From Haemonchus contortus (taxonomy: Eukaryota > Nematoda > Chromadorea > Rhabditida > Trichostrongylidae): a stretch of 64,000 nucleotides of DNA. Of the stretch, positions 59,401-64,000 are shown piece after piece. How positions within the stretch are numbered: the first letter of the stretch is position 1; the number at the start of each line of letters is the position of its first letter. The DNA is taken from assembly GCA_000469685.2 (NCBI GenBank), contig LS997564.1, forward strand, positions 18,379,615 through 18,443,614, read 5' to 3'. The notes beneath the pieces are model-generated. The model made no database searches. It was not told the origin of the DNA and saw only the letters and a program-made list of their open reading frames with translations. The position numbers and the translations under genes were made by a program.

Positions 59401-61759
59401 TCTTATCTTCATGGGGGGGGGGGGGGGGGGGAAATTGATAACCATCAACTAAAATTAGTGAAATTTTTGTGTAGCGCTCGAAAAAACAAATCTGAGACAA
59501 ATCATAATTCTTAGCTGTTATTGAAGGAGGAGTCATGATAATTCTGAGATATTTAAGTAGGTGATATAAAGGATAAAAGGATAAAGTTCTTGGCGTTAAT
59601 CAATCCCGTCTGAGGGATGCGTCCCCGCACTCGACTTCCATTCAGAATCGTAGTGGCGTAATGAGTGCGTATGTGGCCTATACAATGACTTGCCGTGGCC
59701 AGCCGATGTACAAGTCAGTGCTTTTATCCTCCCAGACGAGTCTGCTACCGATTCACCGACCCCGTAGAGATGGAAGGCTTGGTTGGCCTAGGCGGGCACC
59801 GATCCGGGAACCCCTGACCGTGCGTGTGATATAGTGCGCCACTTGCCACTACACCACCTCCGCCATAAGTAGGTGATATAGCGGTATAGAATAGTGTAAA
59901 ATGGCAAAAAAGCTCGAAAATTAGCGAATTTCGAGAAATACTATAACGTAGTAAGAAAGGTGGTTGTACGAGATTATACGAGATTATGTGACTGTAGTCG
60001 TCGGCGTATTTTCACACGTAAGCTTAAATTTCGTCGGTGTCCTAGCGCTTCGTTGTGAATCACATTTTTCATGTGCCACACTTTAGTCCCAGGTTCATCC
60101 TAGGCAAATCTAAAAAACCCGTTTAATCGGGATCTGCGTCTCTAGAGAACACTAATTTCTAAATTCGAATGTCAATTTTCCAAAGGGATGGTTTTCGATT
60201 CAGGATTTTTTGCCAAATTCACTGCTTTGCTGTGGTGGTTTCACTGCTTGCATATTATTATAACGAATTTCAGTTTAAATTTCCTTAGTTCTTATAGAGC
60301 AAGATCCTCAAGATCACACCGACAATGGAGAGCAGGCTGCGACTACTCGGAAGAAAGATCCCAAACAGATAAGGTATTGTTCGCTTTAGTCAGAAGTGGT
60401 GCCAATTATGGGTAGAACCACCTGATGTGACAGTAAGATTTTATCTAGGTATTTTTCTTCTAAAAACAGTTGGTCACTCAATATGAAAAACGCAATAATG
60501 AAGGTACCTTCCCCTTAGCCAATCACTGACATCTAAATTAATTTAGTGTTTTTCGAGGATTACGCTTATTTGCCTTTTTTGTCTTACGTTCATTCTTCTC
60601 TGTTTTTCCTCACTTACTTTTTTTTTTGCTTCTCGTTCAGAACTGAGTTAGGATGAACGTAAAAAAAATGTCAGATAAATTGTTTTGTTCGATCCCTTCC
60701 TGTAATGCGCCATGCGTCTACTTTTGTTAAAATCTTCTCAGCTTTCCTCGCGCAGCTATTTGTAGAAATCAGCTGATAGACAAACCAACTTTTCACCCCT
60801 CGCATGAACGTACATAGTGCCTATTAGCCATCTTTCGAGTAAAAATAGGTGAACTGACAAAAGTCGAATCGAAGTTTTGAACCAGGACCATACGCCATGG
60901 ACTCATAAAGCTGGTTTCATTTGTCTGATGATGAACCAAGAAGTCTATTTAATCGCAAAAGCCGCAAAAAGGACGTCTGGAGCTCGTTGAGCTTCTGCAG
61001 ACGCATTTGGAAGCGTGCCCTGTTTTCCTGATGCTTTCTACTACTTCTCAAGGATTGGGGGCAGAAGTGATGCAGTGGCGAGCGGCGAATTATCTACGCA
61101 TAGTCCCTAGAATGACCCTAAGATCCTTTTTCGCCTGCCAACTAATATATACACACATATTTATTTATTTGTGCGTATATGTTCTTCTGGGAATTCCTTC
61201 AAATAATCGGGGCGACAAGATCCGTCTAATGATTCAGCTTCCTGTCAAAATCATCTCTCCAAGAAAGGAAGGGGCACCCCATGACTTTAGATTTTTCGTA
61301 TTATATAATGTTTCGTCAGTTTTTTTTGTAATTGATATTAATCTGAAAGTCTGAAGATCATTTGAATGAAGTCAGTTTATTTTCAAGAACTGAAGCTAAA
61401 ACCCTTTGTCTCCAAAAATGGGGTGACAAAGTGCGAAACCTATCCGAGTTACTCTGGTTTCTACAAGTTTTCTATCACGTGAACGGACCGGTTCTCATCA
61501 CAAAGTGTGAGGAAGTGATTGAGGTGATTTAATTTTGTTTTTTGACATCTTTTTTTATTTTACACTTCAGCACCTTGGAATTAAATGATCACTGTGAACT
61601 TATGGTATCAAATCAGCAGCTCATACTTTTTAGCGTTACATCGATCCACATGGTGGAAACGGACGGTTGCCATGGAAGAGATATGGTCGCAATATGGACG
61701 TGAAACGGATGTTTGAGTTAGGAATGTTCCGAGTGACCTCGCCCAAGAATAGAATGGAG
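38429..61759 (+). CDS. Gene 4: LOTUS (OST-HTH)-like and possible Tudor protein, 3' end not seen
   Basis: Phase-consistent exons: 38429-38473, 38522-38632, 38937-39056, 39155 to about 39390, possibly 39427 to about 39568, 39983-40106, 42405-42484, 53013-53084, 55072-55197, 57642-57770, 58832-59357, 60289-60373, 61376-61523, 61634-61759. The first three encode a compact helical segment (TVRDAALCLRSFCGERQSIP, YSKFCERFKKVIGYSLK, FTFADLIEHI) with the size and topology of a LOTUS/OST-HTH domain. The 39155 exon contains QQLVVTHVNGGTFWLDVASS, which resembles the start of an extended Tudor domain. That pairing is typical of germ-granule proteins (TDRD5/TDRD7, worm LOTR-1). Later exons are acidic, serine-rich and probably disordered (DESFYDAEDALSSHKSS), then turn folded again (NLSELLWFLQVFYHVNGPV). 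The start, the 39390-39430 junction and the gene end are uncertain. The family assignment is inference. Confidence 0.5.
39772..39784 (+). repeat. G homopolymer (13 G)
   Basis: An uninterrupted G run in a gene 4 intron. Similar runs occur at 43059-43069, around 44247-44258 and at 59413-59431. Confidence 0.9.
40877..42330 (+). repeat. tRNA-derived SINE copy 6, split by a mariner-type insertion
   Basis: The left part, 40877-41024, holds the decayed head (GGTGGGAGTTGTGAAGTGCC), a B box-like GGGATCGAATC and body matches up to the GCACTGACTTG-equivalent position. The right part, 42245-42330, resumes exactly there with GGGCTGGCCACGCAATTCG and ends with the family tail (GAATTGATCAGCACC...TTTATC). 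The 1.2 kb between is the transposon at 41025-42244. Confidence 0.8.
41025..42244 (+). mobile_element. Decayed mariner-type element (CAGGGTGTCCC family) inside a SINE
   Basis: Homologous along its length to the better preserved copy at 51701-52970. Shared blocks include the stretch after TTGCAATATG, the GAGGCTCAT-CAATG block, ACTATTAAAATGGTC, the GCAGGACG...CCCACAGAGCCA block and the 3' end ATCCTGTATA. TA dinucleotides flank it (41023-41024 and 42245-42246). Its own termini are degraded and its frames are broken. Confidence 0.82.
42641..43042. mobile_element. Foldback (near-perfect palindrome) MITE
   Basis: Two arms of about 197 bp, starting CCCTAAAATCCCATAGATAA and ending with its complement, are separated by an 8-bp loop (42838-42845) and differ by only a few bases. 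TA flanks both ends (42639-42640 and 43043-43044), which suggests a TA-targeting non-autonomous DNA element. There is no coding capacity. The hairpin tip is the stem CAGCGAT/ATCGCTG. Confidence 0.88.
43459..43619. repeat. Short inverted-repeat element with about 35-bp arms
   Basis: GGCCTCTGTTGACCACATC (arm 43459-43493) recurs inverted in 43581-43619 (GATGTGGTCAACAGAGGCC), around a spacer of about 87 bp. A gap of a few bases lies within the arms. It has no recognisable family. Confidence 0.75.
44076..44627 (+). repeat. 5' LTR
   Basis: 552 bp; aligns by eye with 50922-51414 from TGTGGAATAG through the CTCCTTCGCCACCACCACAG tract to the terminal TACA. It differs from the 3' LTR by many substitutions, a G-rich expansion near 44247-44258 and small insertions, so the insertion is not recent. 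A TTTTTAGATAAAG stretch near 44530 may lie near the R region end. Confidence 0.85.
44628..44645 (+). other. Candidate primer-binding site
   Basis: TGGGGCCGAACCAATCTA starts immediately after the LTR and begins with TGG, the complement of a tRNA CCA end. The matching tRNA was not identified. Confidence 0.4.
44800..46326 (+). pseudogene. Broken gag with damaged CCHC zinc knuckle
   Basis: The frame opens with MVKDIGLPVVVC at 44800 and breaks several times. The longest part, 45226-45918, includes FQEFLRKFKRKYGGVMSCEE and ETLIEILGNDHLAGRD, typical of nematode Ty3/gypsy Gag. The nucleocapsid knuckle at about 46281-46325 reads YYHCSRFGHFAREC: the first metal-binding Cys of CX2CX4HX4C is Tyr. The protein would not be functional as it stands. 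Confidence 0.75.
46500..46870 (+). pseudogene. Frameshifted aspartic protease domain of the Ty3/gypsy element
   Basis: GFIDTGSMTSIIPIGVLAEA reads from 46517 and keeps the catalytic D-T-G triad. The frame ends soon after. The second half, with VIIGTEALSRLGVEV (about 46755-46800), is in another frame. The order matches retroviral-type proteases, which dimerise to cut the polyprotein. Confidence 0.75.
46929..47181 (+). repeat. Inverted repeat, + copy of the PR-RT linker
   Basis: About 253 bp that recurs in inverted orientation at 48153-48406 with about 90% identity by eye. It encodes GNDKERVIWPCKRGVKPGAY and LILKEGENFGHWETD. Confidence 0.85.
47182..48406 (-). pseudogene. Inverted linker plus reverse transcriptase segment, catalytically dead
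   Basis: On the minus strand, opposite to the rest of the element, the order is linker (48406-48153), KDGLIRLCVDYRELNKK, LSGKRFFSTLDMCSGYWQIP (about 47915-47730, first catalytic Asp kept), FGDLLGCEFFCYIDYIVV (about 47620-47570) and LRSLLDMASFYRKFCLGFSN (about 47365-47300). The active-site box, normally YxDD, reads YIDY at 47576-47587, losing an essential Asp. The block is also in several frames. Its inversion separates it from RNase H, which resumes on the + strand at 48407. Confidence 0.87.
48407..48890 (+). pseudogene. RNase H domain of the Ty3/gypsy element, interrupted by a palindrome
   Basis: The + strand reads LKQPDVEAARNGTKPF and CTDTSTYGLGAVSKR (first catalytic Asp), then TSKSLSKAERKYHETDLELL, AVVFAVWRFYKL and, after the palindrome at 48628-48713, VMTDHQPLTAIF and LELQRYDLEIRYVKGKANVV. 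This is the usual order for Ty3/gypsy RNase H. Frame changes and the duplicated palindrome break it. Confidence 0.8.
48628..48713. repeat. Perfect 40-bp inverted duplication inside RNase H
   Basis: Arms at 48628-48667 and 48674-48713 are exact complements around the 6-bp spacer CTACCT. The right arm is the genuine RNase H sequence (TDHQPLTA); the left arm is an inverted copy inserted just before it. Confidence 0.92.
49016..49830 (+). pseudogene. Integrase domain of the Ty3/gypsy element, second Asp lost
   Basis: The frame has the end of the zinc-binding module (CQMYVVHNPRERLIPPLKP) and the core IIGIDVLELGQTSKGNRYAI with the first Asp, then FTKYAAV. The segment normally SDxGGEFEN reads SGRGGEFEN near 49325, so the second Asp of the DDE triad is Gly. 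The 3' part (NVGERVYV, about 49650) is frame-shifted and has a stop. Integrase would insert the cDNA into host DNA; this copy cannot. Confidence 0.82.
49895..50983 (+). CDS. Intact 362-aa ORF of unknown function between integrase and the 3' LTR
   Basis: This is the only long open frame in the element. It starts MKVRKAYSDCSRGAVLLSPA and stops at TGA inside the 3' LTR, so its last 20 residues (MWNREAKRKAPFGGGPPPKR) are LTR-encoded; a mutated copy of this end is seen in the 5' LTR. The protein is hydrophilic, rich in Lys, Glu and Arg in the middle (DLKKELQQDEREARSSRKGP), with helical stretches (TYKQLRNTLQQWTTFAIWVI; EWRIMMNFWRMLDETLVKMG). I see no signal peptide, no clear membrane anchor, no furin-like site and no cysteine-rich fold, so it does not look like an envelope protein. 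The position is that of the accessory third ORF of some Ty3/gypsy elements. I do not recognise its family. Confidence 0.7.
   Translation: MKVRKAYSDCSRGAVLLSPADKGHLQFQCLDDCFSKTTLNDIEGVQFPGAYGKQPFGDPWTAWKTASIFIRKELSTMQKVELVRNRAVSLDIEALRKVLMVAYSVCTEWTEFICTTKSIAKHEPIEQNCIIEFYRIAFEDLKKELQQDEREARSSRKGPTGFAAPEEALLMERDDSKGGLATKVVTTYKQLRNTLQQWTTFAIWVIVYPMESRGDKKIICDILRIAKSHLENGGKIVTAWSPLTAKKEKEWRIMMNFWRMLDETLVKMGGEDQVVTTSNSQIMDGKIYMEAGSPEASANFHNPYLGVGAAKALYLSVRERAKGIKLPEIERSSGTTTMRMGGMWNREAKRKAPFGGGPPPKR
50922..51414 (+). repeat. 3' LTR
   Basis: 493 bp starting TGTGGAATAGAGAGG just after a purine-rich AATGGGAGGCA (50911-50921, candidate polypurine tract) and ending GGTCGTACA. It contains a TATATAAGG box-like stretch near 51070 and an ACCACCACAG-rich centre as in the 5' LTR. 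Confidence 0.87.
51701..52970 (+). mobile_element. mariner-type element with CAGGGTGTCCC termini
   Basis: Inverted termini CAGGGTGTCCCAAAATTATT (51701) and its complement (ending 52970) extend for about 26 bp and are flanked by TA at 51699-51700 and 52971-52972. The length is 1,270 bp. It sits 286 bp downstream of the 3' LTR in the same gene 4 intron and ends about 40 bp before a predicted exon. Confidence 0.92.
51854..52690 (+). pseudogene. Degenerate IS630/Tc1/mariner transposase
   Basis: Recognisable pieces in different frames: MEEAHSMPLAIIDAREVEGR then FSNNRIG and IKRYR (HTH region), SEDRTIKMVRMPIGRDPG (linker, with an internal stop), HLSDDTQPFVVFSDQKIF (first catalytic Asp region, about 52230-52285), and FQQDASPAHRAKLAREWCRR with LPDFIGEEEW (second Asp region, about 52540-52630). 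The order and the QQDxxPAH motif fit the superfamily. Frameshifts and stops show that it is dead. Confidence 0.8.
53085..55071. other. Gene 4 intron without identified elements
   Basis: About 2 kb of AT-rich sequence. A minus-strand frame at 54086-54364 with RRKKCKPQFLVHPI faintly recalls PIF/Harbinger transposases but is too short to call. Nothing else was recognised. Confidence 0.45.
55072..55197 (+). other. Duplicated exon A of gene 4
   Basis: A 126-nt phase-0/phase-0 exon bounded by AATTTAG and GAG|gtgcga. It encodes EKPSLTSHDGTEQMCTIFEG, LAVSSNTPGGAEEKQDNNF and HPE. It is a paralogue of 57642-57770: HxxxEQMC, AVSS and EAEEKQD or GAEEKQD are shared, with about half of the residues identical by eye. 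The flanking intron bases also match (AAATTTAG acceptor, GTGCGATYA donor). Confidence 0.75.
55640..55965. other. GC-rich stretch next to the second Ty3/gypsy fragment
   Basis: Markedly GC-rich relative to its surroundings and directly downstream of the minus-strand pol end. It may be the 3' noncoding region or an LTR remnant of that element. No second LTR copy was found in the window. Confidence 0.35.
55966..57070 (-). pseudogene. Second Ty3/gypsy fragment: integrase region
   Basis: Minus-strand blocks in order: ETFIDLRLSEGEIAKATAED (about 57040), KIEERLKAFATKSLAISICN (about 56930-56880), MWENRVIIPRKFRKTVLRML with the HDSHYGRNRM...CETC zinc-binding module (56861-56700), HIDFCQTQGGEKWLVMVDAK (first Asp, about 56615-56560), then LIFVQCSFPYKRDEW and a Gly/Lys-rich tail (56442-55966). 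The stretch between, about 56405-56530, holds the normally next part (ISPYHPNSDGEVERFVQVFK, the Glu of DDE) on the opposite strand. This is a micro-inversion. It belongs to a different subfamily from the 44076 element. Confidence 0.85.
57642..57770 (+). other. Duplicated exon B of gene 4
   Basis: A 129-nt phase-0/phase-0 exon encoding EEEPSFKSHNYLEQMCSSIN, EMAVSSSPVNEAEEKQDRSP and NRE. It is a diverged copy of 55072-55197 lying about 2.4 kb downstream, with the second Ty3/gypsy fragment between them. Both use the AAATTTAG acceptor and GAG|gtgcga donor, so either or both could be spliced without a frame change. Confidence 0.75.
58338..58518 (-). repeat. tRNA-derived SINE copy 7, partial
   Basis: Reversed, it reads through the family body: CAACCAAGCCTTCTACCC, ATTGGTACCAGACTTGTCTG, GGGAGGATGAAAGCACTAG, CATCGGCTAGGCACC. 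The tRNA-like head is damaged and the 3' tail is missing. Confidence 0.75.
58832..59357 (+). other. Largest exon of gene 4 (175 codons)
   Basis: Bounded by TTCCAG and C|gtaagt. It begins FDDRDESFYDAEDALSSHKS, a short acidic-aromatic motif followed by a Ser-rich stretch, then VDFSTSLTSEEYFEAASEIS and a basic half (LRGRKTLRDTSIPKWRGFSR). Probably disordered; no family recognised. Lack of stops over 526 nt and phase fit with 57770 and 60289 support it as coding. Confidence 0.7.
59413..59431 (+). repeat. G homopolymer (19 G)
   Basis: The longest G run in the window, 56 bases after a gene 4 exon. Its length should be treated as uncertain because sequencing slippage is common in such runs. Confidence 0.85.
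59554..59568 (+). repeat. Target-site duplication, left of SINE copy 8
   Basis: The 15-mer TAAGTAGGTGATATA is repeated exactly at 59866-59880. Confidence 0.9.
59569..59865 (-). repeat. tRNA-derived SINE copy 8, full length, minus strand
   Basis: 297 bp between perfect 15-bp target-site duplications. The head on the minus strand reads ATGGCGGAGGTGGTGTAGTG with an intact A box. The B box has lost its core (GGGGTTCCCGG). The body is nearly identical to copy 5. The 3' end (left side) carries tandem AAGGATAAAAGGATAAAG, which is complementary to an ATCCTTTT repeat tail. It lies in a gene 4 intron, antisense to the gene. Confidence 0.93.
59866..59880 (+). repeat. Target-site duplication, right of SINE copy 8
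   Basis: Identical to 59554-59568 (TAAGTAGGTGATATA). Confidence 0.9.
61049..61120 (+). repeat. Possible SINE head fragment
   Basis: GGGCAGAAGTGATGCAGTGGCGAGCGGCG resembles the family head GGCGGAGGTGGTGTAGTGGCAAGTGGCGC in length and spacing, but no B box or body follows. Confidence 0.35.
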
Positions 61760-61891
61760 GTGAATATCCCAAACCTATTCATTTGTGCCCCTATGTTTTT
61801 TTCTGAGTTTTTTCGCTGAATGCATGATAAGTTTCATAATGACAGCTGCAAATAAGGAGGAACCCCTCAAAATTGGGTTGTTTGTAACAGT

Positions 61892-61922
61892 AAGGCGATA
61901 TTTATTTATTTATTTATTTATC
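61892..61922 (+). repeat. TTTA microsatellite, 3' tail of the non-LTR element
   Basis: About five to six TATT units at the very 3' end of the minus-strand retrotransposon, consistent with target-primed reverse transcription tails. Confidence 0.75.
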
Positions 61923-62767
61923 TTTGCACTCATTGGTGCGCTAAGCCAACACAGAGTGGGTTAGTACTGATATAATGATAGAAAACCAAACAGAAGAGAA
62001 AAAAAATAGCTAAGACAAAAACCAAGAAATTCAGCTGTAGGACTAACTCGAAATATTTCTCAGTCTATAGGCGGACGACACAGTGGGGACTGATAAAATA
62101 TACTGAAAAAAAACAGTGTAGCGAATATCAGCTAGCCATCGAATGAAGGGATAGGTTGTGTAGAAGCGTAGGTGCCCATCCGCTTTGCTTATCATGTAAT
62201 GCGAAAGTCACTACCAGTAAGTGCAGGTCAGTCTAGGCAACGCAACCAACCGCAGTTGTTCCCGGGCGGGCCAAGATAGGTGCCTCTTTGATCTAAACAC
62301 GAACCCAGGGCGTAAGACCTAGACCCAAGTTCTAGGAAGAAAACAAAGACACTTGTTGACCTGCACTTTCGTGACGGAGGCAATGGGAGACTTAACATAG
62401 GAGCGCCACAGACGGGTAAGGAAATCGGAGAGTCAGAAAAAAAAATGAAATCCAAACGATGGTAGCAGTAAAGGCTCTTGAACAAACTCGGACTAAGAAG
62501 GACCCAGAGTGCAGTCGCCTCAGAGCTGGGGAAACATCTCATAGTAAGGCAACAAACAGTGAGAGAAAACTTCGTTGTTAGTAACATCCGACATGACTGA
62601 GAAAACTGTAAAGGTAGCGTAATAGTAATTCTCTCAGAATCCGCGCAGAGTGACCATGAGTGTAGTTGAAACACGAATCGGCGAGGAAGTAATACCAATG
62701 CTAAATACTAGCAAAACCTGCAAAACTGACAGTTGAGTGCCACCATTTCTGGTAACAAACATTCGAA

Positions 62768-64000
62768 TCAACTTTGCAACCTCAATAAGCTGAAAAGGTC
62801 GAGCTTGTACAAATTCTTCTTGAAAATCTTAGCATTAGGTGCATTCATCAACTCACCCGGAAGGTGGCTTAGCCACCTTGCTGTTCGACAGAAAAAGTTG
62901 GTAAACAGCAGATGGCGGTTCTTCCTCAAAATTCGGACGTGATGTAGGCTAAATATACCCGCTCTCTCGCTGCTAGGTCGAAAGACCCAGTATTTACTGG
63001 GGGTGAGTAAGGTTTCTTTCTTCAGAATGCGAAAAGCAAGAGTCAAATCATTCACAACTCTCCTTATTATTAGCCGATGTAGACCAAGCGATTTTATGCG
63101 TTCTTCGTAACTAGGCATATTACTGTGAGCTATGGAGGGAGAGCATCTCAGAAATAGTAATCTAGTGAAAGTTTGCTGCACTTTCTCAAGTTTCGAAATG
63201 TCTTTTTTGAGAGAAGTGCTCCAAACTGGAGAACAGTATTCCAGATGGGGGAGTACACAGGTTTTGTAGAGGCAAAGTAAAGATTTGATATCTTTGCTAT
63301 GAAAGTTACGAAAAATCAGGTACATAGTAGCCAAAGCTTTCTTAGTTACGTATTCTATATGATCTGAGAACTTGAGATTGACACTAATGTGCACACCGAG
63401 ATCTTTTATGGCGTGACATTGCTTCAGCTGGACACCATTGATTTCATAATACCCTGGGGCTCCTCCACCCAAATGGAATACTGAGCACTTACTGAGGTTA
63501 ACGGATAACTCCCAATTTGAGGCCCATTCAGTCAGTTTCATAATTGACTTCTTCAGAGCTAACTGGACAACTTCTTTGTTCTCCTTGTTATATGCTGCGT
63601 AAATTTTGACGTCATCTGCATACATTTGAACCCTAATTTCTGGGCACGTCTTAATAAAGGAGGGAAGATCCATTGTATAAATGAGAAACAGAAGCGGTGA
63701 AAGAACGGATCCCTGAGGTACACCACTGCGACAGCTAAATTTACATGAGAAGCTGTGTTCAACCCTCACTCTCATATATCTTTGGCTGAGGTAAGACTCG
63801 AACCACTTAAGGAGGGGCCCGCTTATACCGAGTTTCTCCAACTTATTCAACAACTTTGAGTGAGAGACTCTATCAAAAGCCTTAGATAGATCAATGAGCA
63901 CAACATCCACTGCTTCCCCTTTATTTAGTGCTACAGACCAATCGAAAAGACTGTCTAGAAGATTTGATGTAGTTGAAGCGCCTTTTAAGAAACCATGTTG
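62768..64000 (-). CDS. Reverse transcriptase ORF of the non-LTR element, 5' partial, open
   Basis: The frame is open from the window edge to the stop at 62768 (about 410 codons). It reads QHGFLKGASTTSNLLDSLFD at the edge, then DVVLIDLSKAFDRVSHSKLL (RT motif A with catalytic Asp), GVPQGSVLSPLLFLIY (motif B) and VQMYADDVKIYAAYN (motif C, YADD). A thumb with KCSVFHLGG and LGVHISVNLKFSDHIEYVTK follows, then LYKTCVLPHLEYCSPVWS. The C-terminal part matches CR1/Jockey-type ORF2. All catalytic motifs are intact, so it may be a young or active copy. Confidence 0.9.
   Translation of the reverse strand, partial: QHGFLKGASTTSNLLDSLFDWSVALNKGEAVDVVLIDLSKAFDRVSHSKLLNKLEKLGISGPLLKWFESYLSQRYMRVRVEHSFSCKFSCRSGVPQGSVLSPLLFLIYTMDLPSFIKTCPEIRVQMYADDVKIYAAYNKENKEVVQLALKKSIMKLTEWASNWELSVNLSKCSVFHLGGGAPGYYEINGVQLKQCHAIKDLGVHISVNLKFSDHIEYVTKKALATMYLIFRNFHSKDIKSLLCLYKTCVLPHLEYCSPVWSTSLKKDISKLEKVQQTFTRLLFLRCSPSIAHSNMPSYEERIKSLGLHRLIIRRVVNDLTLAFRILKKETLLTPSKYWVFRPSSERAGIFSLHHVRILRKNRHLLFTNFFCRTARWLSHLPGELMNAPNAKIFKKNLYKLDLFSLLRLQS

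Larger units (their letters stand above)
61892..64000 (-). mobile_element. Non-LTR retrotransposon (CR1/Jockey-like), 3' part, runs off the window
   Basis: Minus-strand element with the RT ORF at the right and about 870 bp of noncoding 3' region. It ends in a tandem ATAAAT-type tail at about 61892-61922 (TATTTATTTATTTATTT on the + strand). The 5' half with endonuclease lies beyond 64000. It sits in a likely intron, or beyond the last visible exon, of gene 4. Confidence 0.85.

Noticed and set aside
62228..62698. 156-aa minus-strand frame
   Set aside because: Lies after the stop of the non-LTR RT ORF in its 3' noncoding region; composition is not protein-like.

Overview
The window looks like nuclear DNA of a nematode, most likely a strongylid or other rhabditid relative. 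The host genes are split into many short exons by small introns with TTTCAG-type acceptors. Their predicted proteins read as nematode versions of conserved eukaryotic families. Two genes have an AG acceptor exactly 2 nt upstream of the initiator ATG, as expected for spliced-leader trans-splicing. The transposons are of types common in nematodes: mariner, Tc3-like, Ty3/gypsy, a CR1/Jockey-like non-LTR element and a tRNA-derived SINE.

Four host genes lie on the + strand. (1) 79-15088: a complete prp-8 (PRPF8), the core U5 snRNP splicing factor, with a degenerate mariner in one intron. (2) 17751-26611: a complete WDR48/UAF1 orthologue, with a Tc3-like element in an intron. (3) 27327-35582: a complete PSMD5-like 26S proteasome assembly chaperone (about 489 aa in 12 exons), whose introns hold SINEs and a decayed mariner. 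(4) 38429 to at least 61759: a long, phase-consistent exon chain with an N-terminal LOTUS/OST-HTH-like segment followed by a possible Tudor segment. Its introns are swollen by transposons and it probably continues past the window.

The region 40.8-53.0 kb is a nested transposon bed inside gene 4: a SINE split by a mariner-type element, a 0.4-kb foldback element, a small hairpin, a 7.3-kb Ty3/gypsy retrotransposon with both LTRs, and a second mariner-type element. The Ty3/gypsy copy is rearranged and lacks key catalytic residues in RT and integrase. Nevertheless it carries an intact 362-codon ORF of unknown function between integrase and the 3' LTR. A second, minus-strand Ty3/gypsy fragment lies at 55.97-57.07 kb, and a non-LTR retrotransposon with an open RT frame runs off the right edge.

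A dispersed tRNA-derived SINE family (A and B boxes, about 300 bp, up to eight copies plus one doubtful) is the clearest unnamed repeat; two copies have perfect 13- and 15-bp target-site duplications. The other leading observations are the intact extra ORF of the broken retrotransposon, a pair of diverged duplicated phase-0 exons in gene 4, and the likely LOTUS-Tudor identity of gene 4. All gene models come from reading by eye; exon ends are inferred from splice consensus and protein homology.
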